Shown here in pieces: positions 1 through 4,297 of a stretch of 5,562 nucleotides of DNA. Every line of letters begins with the position of its first letter. Within the stretch, counting starts at the first letter, position 1. The notes beneath the pieces were generated by a model. That model saw nothing but the letters and a program-made list of their open reading frames with translations. It was not told the origin of the DNA and made no database searches. The DNA comes from Actinomycetes bacterium. Its GTDB lineage: Bacteria > Actinomycetota > Acidimicrobiia > Acidimicrobiales > Acidimicrobiaceae. The DNA lies in assembly GCA_021819025.1 (NCBI GenBank), contig JAKASN010000159.1, forward strand, positions 1 to 5,562. The letters are read 5' to 3'. The position numbers and the translations under genes are program-made.

Positions 1-451
1 ACGACCAGAGCAGCGAGTTGAAAACTTGATTGGTTCCCAGGCGCATGCGATATCCGAGGATGCCATGGTCAATGGGAGAAAGCCCCGACGCAATAGAGGT
101 GAGGGCGGTCGCCGTGGTTGTCGGGGCGACCGAGGAGATCGCCGAACCGCCGAGGGAGGCCAGAACCGGCGCGTAATTAGCGTAATCTCGAAGCTGGTGT
201 TGCCCTAGGCCATCGATCACGAAGACGACTATTTGAGAAGCTTCAGTGATGACCTTGGGGATCCAGCTTCGATCAGAAGCATCCATGACGAGGCCAAGGG
301 CGTCGATACGCTCGAGAATGTCACTCTCAACTGGCCACGCCTCGCCGTTGCGAGTGTCACCGAGCGCCAACGCGATGGCAGGCACCACGTTAGTTATGCA
401 CGCCCTTCCATATTCGGGAATTGGAATCGTCATCGTGCTTGTGTTTTTCAC
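1..451 (-). CDS. Alkaline phosphatase superfamily protein (type I phosphodiesterase/nucleotide pyrophosphatase-like), N-terminal part
   Basis: This is a minus-strand reading frame with no stop from base 451 to the left edge, giving 150 residues of a protein whose family is usually near 380-400. Residues 74-82 read IVVFVIDGL, a buried strand ending in the Asp (D80) that binds metal in this superfamily. APTTTATALTS at 109-119 is the nucleophile loop (one of the Thr residues), followed by SGLSP and DHGILGYRMRLG (128-139), the familiar 'TGL-P--HG' stretch. The enzymes hydrolyse phosphodiester or phosphomonoester bonds with two metal ions; the substrate here is unknown. No signal peptide is visible, so it is probably cytoplasmic. 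The GTG at 451 is chosen because AGAGG lies 9 bases upstream; the ATG at 433 (MTIPIPEYG) is the alternative and lacks a ribosome site. An in-frame TAG at 475-473 bounds the frame. It is transcribed divergently from the Rrf2 gene. From memory, a similar phosphodiesterase lies near the GNAT/acyl-CoA-synthetase gene in streptomycetes. The family call is firm; the start is uncertain. Confidence 0.85.
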   Translation of the reverse strand, partial: MKNTSTMTIPIPEYGRACITNVVPAIALALGDTRNGEAWPVESDILERIDALGLVMDASDRSWIPKVITEASQIVVFVIDGLGQHQLRDYANYAPVLASLGGSAISSVAPTTTATALTSIASGLSPIDHGILGYRMRLGTNQVFNSLLWS

Positions 452-559
452 ATCCCTTTGCCTCTTGGCAGACTAACACCCCAAGGGTGACTGGGTCGCC
501 GCCATGTCGCCACGACAGCGTCGAAACCCTCGGCGTGAACAAGAGCAGAAGCGAGAAAA

Positions 560-588
560 AGGGTAATCCTGACCGCCGAACTCGTCAA
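560..588 (-). promoter_or_regulatory. Predicted promoter of the phosphodiesterase gene
   Basis: On the minus strand, TTGACG (588-583) is separated by exactly 17 bases from TACCCT (565-560). This gives a sigma70-type -35 with five of six consensus bases and a moderate -10. Transcription would begin near base 553 and leave a leader of about 100 bases before the GTG at 451. The -35 abuts the dyad at 589-600, so a protein bound there could affect this promoter as well as the one facing the other way. This is a match by eye only. Confidence 0.45.
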
Positions 589-600
589 TTGTGCGTACAA
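589..600. promoter_or_regulatory. Short dyad between the two divergent promoters (candidate operator)
   Basis: TTGT-GCGT-ACAA is an inverted repeat with 4-base arms. It sits directly against the minus-strand -35 and within the upstream part of the plus-strand promoter. Rrf2 regulators bind dyads near their own promoters, so this is a candidate autoregulatory site. The arms are short enough to occur by chance. Confidence 0.3.
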
Positions 601-610
601 AGTCCGCCAT

Positions 611-628
611 CGGCTACGATTGTAGCCG
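611..628. repeat. Perfect inverted repeat overlapping the rrf2 -10 and start codon
   Basis: CGGCTAC (611-617) and GTAGCCG (622-628) are exact reverse complements around a 4-base spacer. The repeat covers the proposed -10 (615-620), and its last base is the first base of the GTG start codon. It could be an operator for negative autoregulation by the Rrf2 protein. If transcription starts further upstream than proposed, the same repeat would instead fold into a hairpin against the start codon. With a start at 627-628 the mRNA would not contain it, so a DNA-level role is more likely. Confidence 0.55.
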
Positions 629-1089
629 TGAAGGTTTCGACTCGGGGAGATTATGCATCAAGGGCACTGCTCTCGCTCGCTCTGCATCTTGACGAACCCG
701 GTCCCACCTCGGTGCAGGAAGTAGCCAAGCGCACCGGGCTTCCCCAGCCCTACCTCGAACAAATACTGCTCGCCCTCAAAGGTGCTGGCCTGGTAAAATC
801 CAAGCGAGGCGTGGGCGGAGGCTATGTGCTGGCGCGTAGCCCGTCACAAATCACCCTCGCCCAGATCGTAAGTGCCGTGGACGGACCCATCGTGGCTGGC
901 GACTTCGGTCTCCCCCACGAAAATGGCGCGTGCGAACACGAAGGCCAGTGCGTTTTGCTCGCGGTCTGGGAAGACGTCGGGGCACACATGCGCGAGCACC
1001 TGAGCTCTTTTACCCTTTTAGATATGGTGCGCCGAGCACGCGGCGAGACTCTGGCCCCCATCGCGGCCGCCCAACTAGACCACGCGTGA
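628..1089 (+). CDS. Rrf2-family transcriptional regulator, candidate iron-sulfur sensor
   Basis: The product has 153 residues, a normal Rrf2 length. The N-terminal winged helix-turn-helix spans about 1-72: a first helix after STRGDYA, the helix-turn-helix around VQEVAKRTGLPQPYLEQIL (29-47), and the wing KRGVGGGYVLAR (59-70), a hallmark of the family. The C-terminal part carries Cys102 and Cys108 as C-x5-C, followed by LAVWEDV and then a dimerisation helix. Aligned by eye to IscR (three Cys ending in C-LTHALW), these match the second and third ligands; the first Cys position is Pro, and the IscR His ligand is Leu. Asp8 lies at the position of the Asp ligand reported for Streptomyces NsrR. An Fe-S or redox-sensing role is therefore plausible but unproven. 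GTG 628 is chosen because the family-typical N-terminus (VKVSTRGDYA) starts there; upstream residues look non-coding. Its stop overlaps the -35 of the next promoter, and the dyads on both sides suggest autoregulation and control of its neighbours. Confidence 0.9.
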   Translation: MKVSTRGDYASRALLSLALHLDEPGPTSVQEVAKRTGLPQPYLEQILLALKGAGLVKSKRGVGGGYVLARSPSQITLAQIVSAVDGPIVAGDFGLPHENGACEHEGQCVLLAVWEDVGAHMREHLSSFTLLDMVRRARGETLAPIAAAQLDHA

Positions 1090-1114
1090 CATCTGCGCAT
1101 CGCAGCGTTATAAT
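1086..1114 (+). promoter_or_regulatory. Strong predicted promoter of the GNAT/acyl-CoA-synthetase-like gene
   Basis: GTGACA (1086-1091, five of six to TTGACA) and a perfect TATAAT (1109-1114) are separated by exactly 17 bases. It is the best promoter match in the window. The -35 overlaps the TGA stop of rrf2 (1087-1089), so this promoter has to function at the very end of the upstream gene. The predicted transcription start is about 1121, giving a leader of roughly 65 bases to the GTG at 1186. Confidence 0.7.
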
Positions 1115-1125
1115 CTCCACGCAGA
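1092..1125. promoter_or_regulatory. Dyads in the promoter spacer (candidate Rrf2 operator)
   Basis: CTGCG-CAT-CGCAG (1093-1105) is an exact 13-base dyad lying wholly between the -35 and -10 hexamers. A second copy of the right arm, CGCAGA (1120-1125), is an exact complement of TCTGCG (1092-1097) and falls at the predicted transcription start. A repressor bound here would block RNA polymerase. The adjacent Rrf2 protein is the obvious candidate, although the dyad does not share an evident consensus with those upstream of rrf2. Confidence 0.45.
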
Positions 1126-1177
1126 CGGATCTTGCCCAAAGCCCTTATGGCGACAGTGGCGGTGTCCATCGGCGATT

Positions 1178-1183
1178 GGAGAG
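1178..1183 (+). promoter_or_regulatory. Ribosome binding site supporting the GTG start at 1186
   Basis: GGAGAG lies just before GTG 1186; its GGAG core (1178-1181) is 4 bases from the codon, which is short but usable. The in-frame alternatives, TTG 1132 and ATG 1147, have no comparable site. This supports the shorter protein. Confidence 0.55.
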
Positions 1184-1185
1184 AC

Positions 1186-3888
1186 GTGAGCGAAAGTTAT
1201 AGCGAACCAAAGCCCTTTAGCTATCCCTCGAAATGGGAGTCGGACATCGTCTTATCCGATGGAGGAACTGTCGCGGTAAGACCGATCAAACCTACTGACG
1301 CGCCTCGCATTGAAGCCCTGCATGCGCGCCTCTCACCTGAATCGATCTATTTTCGCTTCTTCACTCCCCTGCCCCGACTCACCGATGCCATGCTTACGCG
1401 CTTTGTCAATGTCGACTACGTGGACCGCATGGCAATGGTGGCGCTTTTGGGCGATGAGATAATTGCCGTGGCGCGTTATGACCGCTTGCCCGGAAAGGGA
1501 ACCGCCGAGGTGGCGTTTTTAGTCGACGATGCCCACCAGGGGCGTGGTCTCGCCACCATCATGCTGGAGTTCTTGGTCGAAGCCGCCAAGGAGGCGGGAA
1601 TACATCGCTTCATCGCCGATACCCTGCCGGAAAACTCCCGCATGCTCAGGGTCTTTCGCGATGCGGGTTTTTCTGACACCAGGGCTTTCCAGGACGGGGT
1701 GATCCGGGTGGCTTTCGATATCGACCCGACAGCGCAATCGGTAAAGCGCATGCAGACCCGAGAGCAAAAGGCCGCCGCACGTTCGGTGAGCCGAATTGTC
1801 GCCCCCAAATCGATTGCCGTCATTGGGGCGTCTCGGGATCCTTACTCCGTTGGCAATGTGGTTTTTCGCAACATCCTCGAATCCAACTTCCAAGGACCGG
1901 TATATCCGGTGAACCCGGCGGCACCGTTTGTCTCTTCGGTAAAAGCGTACGCATCGATCGCCGAGATCCCCGACCCGATTGACTTGGCGGTAGTGATCAT
2001 CCCGGCGCTCGAGGTGGAGCGCTTTATCGACGAAGCCGCAGAAAAGCAAGTCGGAGGCCTGGTAATCGTCTCCTCGGGCTTTTCAGACGCCAATGACGAA
2101 GGCGCGGCCATCGAAAGAGAGCTGGTGCGGCGCGCGAGGCGCCGAGGGATGCGTGTGGTAGGCCCAGCTTCGATGGGCGTCGCAAATACCGACCCGAAAG
2201 TATCGCTGAATGCCACGGTTGCACCTTATGCCATTGCTCCCGGTCGCGCATCGCTGATCGCACATTCGGGTGCGTTGGGCCTGGCGATCGTAGAAGAGGC
2301 GCGACGACGTGGTATCGGCCTGGCGACTTTTGTCTCCTCGGGAAATCGCGCCGATATATCTGGCAATGACATGTTGCACTACTGGGAGTCAGATCCCAAC
2401 ACCGACGTGATCTTGCTCTATTTGGAGTCATTTGGCAACCCCCGCAACTTTGCGCGCATTGCACGTCATGTCGGGCGCACTAAGCCGATCGTGGCGGTGA
2501 AGGCACGCCGCTACGGAGTTACACCGGCATCCATTAGAGCCGCAACCGCGGAGCGAGGGAGCTCAGAAGAAGCCGTGGTTTCCCCCAGCGGGAAGGTGAT
2601 AGAGAAGATCCCCGTCGACGTTGCAGTAGACGCTCTGATGAAATACACCGGCGTTTTGAGAGTGGACTCCTTGGAGCAACTTTTTGAACTCGGCCACGGG
2701 CTAGTAACACAGCCTCTCCCCCGCGGACGACGCGTGGCGATACTGTCTAACCGAGGGGGGCCTGCGCCACTGGCTCAGGACGCTTGCGAAGCAGCCGGGC
2801 TGGTGATGGCAAAGTTGAGCGATGCGACCCAAGTCGCACTGCGCGAAATACTGCCTTCCGCCCGGCTAACCAATCCGGTCGAGCTACCCTCCGAAGTAGC
2901 GCCCGAACAGTACGGAGCGGCATTGGGTCTGCTACTCCAGGACTCTGGCGTGGATGCGGTAATCGTACTTTACATCCCCACCGTCGCTGGCAAAATCCCC
3001 CAGATCCAGGTTTCCAGCGGCGAATACTCGAGCACCGCCGAGGCGACTGGAAACTCCACGCCGGCGCTGCAGTCAGCCAGGGAGGTGGCCCAAAGTATCG
3101 CCTCGGCAGCTCAACAAGATGGATCCCCGGAACCCAAGACGGTACTCGCCAACTTCCTTGCGCTTCCTGGCGTACCGGTCGAGTTGAAGAAACTACCCCG
3201 CGAAGTACCGAGTTTCGATTTTCCCGAGATGGCTGCCGCCGTTTTGGCACGTATGGCCGATTACTTGAGCTGGAAGTCCCAGGAAGAGGGCGAACTGCCA
3301 GAGTTTGGTGATATCGACGCGCTTGGTGCCGCGAAAATTATCAATGGCGCACTCGAATCAGCGCGCTCTCAAAGACATGTCGAGCCCGAGACTGGAACGA
3401 TTTCCACATGGATAACCGGTGCTGAGGGAATTAAGCTCATGCAGCTCTACGGCATCCCGACCAAAGAACACATCGAGGTAATCGGCTACCTTAGCTTTGA
3501 GCTATCACTCGCTTTGGAATTGAACGTTGTCCACGATCGGATTTTCGGCCCGGTTATATCAATGGGCCTCTCTGGGGACATTGCAACTTACTTGAATGCC
3601 AAAGCACATGCCACTTTGCCGCTTTTTACCAGTGATATTCCTAAATTCATCGACGCGATGCCAGCGGTCGGACTACTCAAACAAGCGGTCGAACAGCAAA
3701 GTCACGACTTGGCATCCATTGCCGATGTAATTGCGCGAATAGGACGGCTCATCGATGACAACTTTGTGATAGAAAACCTGCTCGTGCATCTTGAGTCGAC
3801 GCCCAAGGGAGCATACGTAGCAGCGGCCGATTTCCGCATCACAGACTGGTCCCGCCTTCCTAACCTAGCGACACGGACGCTAACATAG
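1186..3888 (+). CDS. pat: Pat-type protein lysine acetyltransferase: GNAT fused to a degenerate NDP-forming acyl-CoA synthetase
   Basis: The product has 900 residues counted from GTG 1186; longer starts are TTG 1132 and ATG 1147. The GTG is preferred for its GGAGAG site and because homologues, as I recall them, begin shortly before the YPSKWESDIVL-DGG segment (13-28). The GNAT domain spans about 13-180, with Glu108 in AEVAFLV as the likely general base and the acetyl-CoA loop HQGRGLA (117-123). Next come a CoA-binding Rossmann domain (about 200-345; IGAS at 213-216) and ligase-like domains (about 350-680) with SGALG, the SSGNRADISGNDML block (384-397) and YLESFGNPRNFARIARHVG. Such proteins acetylate lysines of enzymes, classically acetyl-CoA synthetase, using acetyl-CoA; the synthetase half acts as a regulator. 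Departures from active synthetases: the usual SHT catalytic-His stretch after the KPIVAVK strand is replaced (AERGSS near 455-460), the GPNC-G motif reads GPASMG, and a Ser/Thr-rich insert follows YIPTVAGK. The C-terminal ATP-grasp is shortened: GIPTKEHIEV (756-765) is only about 20 residues from FGPVISMGLSG (787-797), where about 100 would be expected. Its own promoter suggests independent control, perhaps by the Rrf2 protein. Confidence 0.88.
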   Translation: MSESYSEPKPFSYPSKWESDIVLSDGGTVAVRPIKPTDAPRIEALHARLSPESIYFRFFTPLPRLTDAMLTRFVNVDYVDRMAMVALLGDEIIAVARYDRLPGKGTAEVAFLVDDAHQGRGLATIMLEFLVEAAKEAGIHRFIADTLPENSRMLRVFRDAGFSDTRAFQDGVIRVAFDIDPTAQSVKRMQTREQKAAARSVSRIVAPKSIAVIGASRDPYSVGNVVFRNILESNFQGPVYPVNPAAPFVSSVKAYASIAEIPDPIDLAVVIIPALEVERFIDEAAEKQVGGLVIVSSGFSDANDEGAAIERELVRRARRRGMRVVGPASMGVANTDPKVSLNATVAPYAIAPGRASLIAHSGALGLAIVEEARRRGIGLATFVSSGNRADISGNDMLHYWESDPNTDVILLYLESFGNPRNFARIARHVGRTKPIVAVKARRYGVTPASIRAATAERGSSEEAVVSPSGKVIEKIPVDVAVDALMKYTGVLRVDSLEQLFELGHGLVTQPLPRGRRVAILSNRGGPAPLAQDACEAAGLVMAKLSDATQVALREILPSARLTNPVELPSEVAPEQYGAALGLLLQDSGVDAVIVLYIPTVAGKIPQIQVSSGEYSSTAEATGNSTPALQSAREVAQSIASAAQQDGSPEPKTVLANFLALPGVPVELKKLPREVPSFDFPEMAAAVLARMADYLSWKSQEEGELPEFGDIDALGAAKIINGALESARSQRHVEPETGTISTWITGAEGIKLMQLYGIPTKEHIEVIGYLSFELSLALELNVVHDRIFGPVISMGLSGDIATYLNAKAHATLPLFTSDIPKFIDAMPAVGLLKQAVEQQSHDLASIADVIARIGRLIDDNFVIENLLVHLESTPKGAYVAAADFRITDWSRLPNLATRTLT

Positions 3889-4031
3889 GTATCCATGAAG
3901 GCGACCGTGATTTGGGTACTCTATCAAATTCAAACAGCGGACACCAGTAGAGCTTGACCGGGCAACTAGTTTCCAACGAGGAGTGCCTCGCAGCTTGGGC
4001 GAAAATGAGTTCGAGATTTCTCTTTCTAAGT

Positions 4032-4051
4032 GGCGCGATTAGGGTCGCGCC
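4032..4051. terminator. Candidate terminator hairpin downstream of the acetyltransferase gene
   Basis: GGCGCGA (4032-4038) and TCGCGCC (4045-4051) form a perfect 7-base-pair GC-rich stem with a 6-base loop. It is the strongest hairpin in the gap. Only TTT follows on the plus strand, so it lacks a full U-tract; in GC-rich actinobacteria, stems with short or no U-tracts can still terminate. It begins 144 bases after the stop codon, which is rather far. Confidence 0.4.
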
Positions 4052-4219
4052 TTTGGGAAGCCCGTTCATGCTCCAACGTGGTGACCACTCCCATCGCATG
4101 GGTGCTCCCCACCAAGGCCAAACGAACACCACCGGATGCAGCGAGTCAGCAAGGCGCTTACCAAGTCCACCCCATTTCGTAAGGGAAACAGTCCTCACAC
4201 AAATAAGCCCTCGCGCTAG

Positions 4220-4232
4220 ATCACATTGTGAT
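4220..4232. promoter_or_regulatory. Perfect 13-base palindrome upstream of the methyltransferase gene
   Basis: ATCACA-T-TGTGAT has exact 6-base arms around one central base and sits 65 bases before the ATG at 4298, a typical place for an operator. The half-site TGTGAT resembles CRP/FNR-superfamily and some GntR half-sites, but the arm order and 1-base spacing differ from a classical CRP site (TGTGA-n6-TCACA). The regulator is unknown. No convincing -35/-10 pair was found next to it. Confidence 0.45.
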
Positions 4233-4290
4233 GTTTCTTCTATCCTTGAAACCTGCGTTACTGCTCTTTACCCAACTAGTCAAGCCGATG

Positions 4291-4294
4291 AGGA
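4291..4294 (+). promoter_or_regulatory. Ribosome binding site of the methyltransferase gene
   Basis: AGGA (within GATGAGGAACTATG) precedes ATG 4298 by 3 bases. An in-frame TGA at 4289-4291 rules out any start further upstream, so the ATG is well defined despite the short spacing. Confidence 0.55.
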
Positions 4295-4297
4295 ACT

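Larger units (their letters stand above)
589..628 (+). promoter_or_regulatory. Predicted leaderless promoter of the Rrf2 gene
   Basis: TACGAT at 615-620 fits the actinobacterial -10 pattern TAnnnT. Counting about 7 bases downstream puts the transcription start at 627-628, which is the GTG start codon itself. No Shine-Dalgarno sequence is present before that GTG, which agrees with a leaderless mRNA, a common mode in Actinomycetota. A weak -35-like TTGTGC lies at 589-594 with a long 20-base spacer, so the -35 is doubtful. Confidence 0.45.
3889..4297. other. 409-base stretch without a convincing gene
   Basis: The stretch lies between the acetyltransferase stop and the methyltransferase start. 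Open frames of about 110 codons exist on both strands (3954-4301 plus, starting TTG; 4198-3860 minus), but neither has a recognisable motif, a ribosome site or clear coding-like composition. It contains a possible RNA stem right after the stop codon (3889-3895 with 3913-3919, one G-U pair), the dyad GTGGT-G-ACCAC (4078-4088), CCCAT-CGC-ATGGG (4090-4102), the hairpin at 4032-4051 and the palindrome at 4220-4232. I recognise no tRNA, riboswitch or mobile element. Confidence 0.6.

Noticed and set aside
26..490. Three plus-strand frames over the left edge (26-208, 233-490, 246-476)
   Set aside because: They are antisense shadows of the phosphodiesterase gene, whose minus-strand translation has clear family motifs.
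421..627. Upstream extension of the Rrf2 frame back to base 421
   Set aside because: It would overlap the divergent phosphodiesterase start and both promoters, and the added residues do not belong to any Rrf2 N-terminus; family homology begins at GTG 628.
1476..2464. Several minus-strand frames of 98-176 codons inside the acetyltransferase gene
   Set aside because: They are antisense to a well-conserved coding region, mutually overlapping and without motifs.
3860..4198. 112-codon minus-strand frame overlapping the end of the acetyltransferase gene
   Set aside because: It overlaps the real gene's 3' end and is rich in Trp and Arg with no recognisable motif. A neighbouring minus-strand frame (4145-4026, LALVGSTHAMGVVTTLEHER) looks slightly more protein-like, and together they might be a frameshifted gene remnant, but 40 codons are too few to support that.
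4226..4273. Possible promoter for the methyltransferase (TTGTGA or TTGAAA as -35)
   Set aside because: No -10 with a reasonable sequence lies at 16-18 bases from either hexamer, so no promoter is annotated there.
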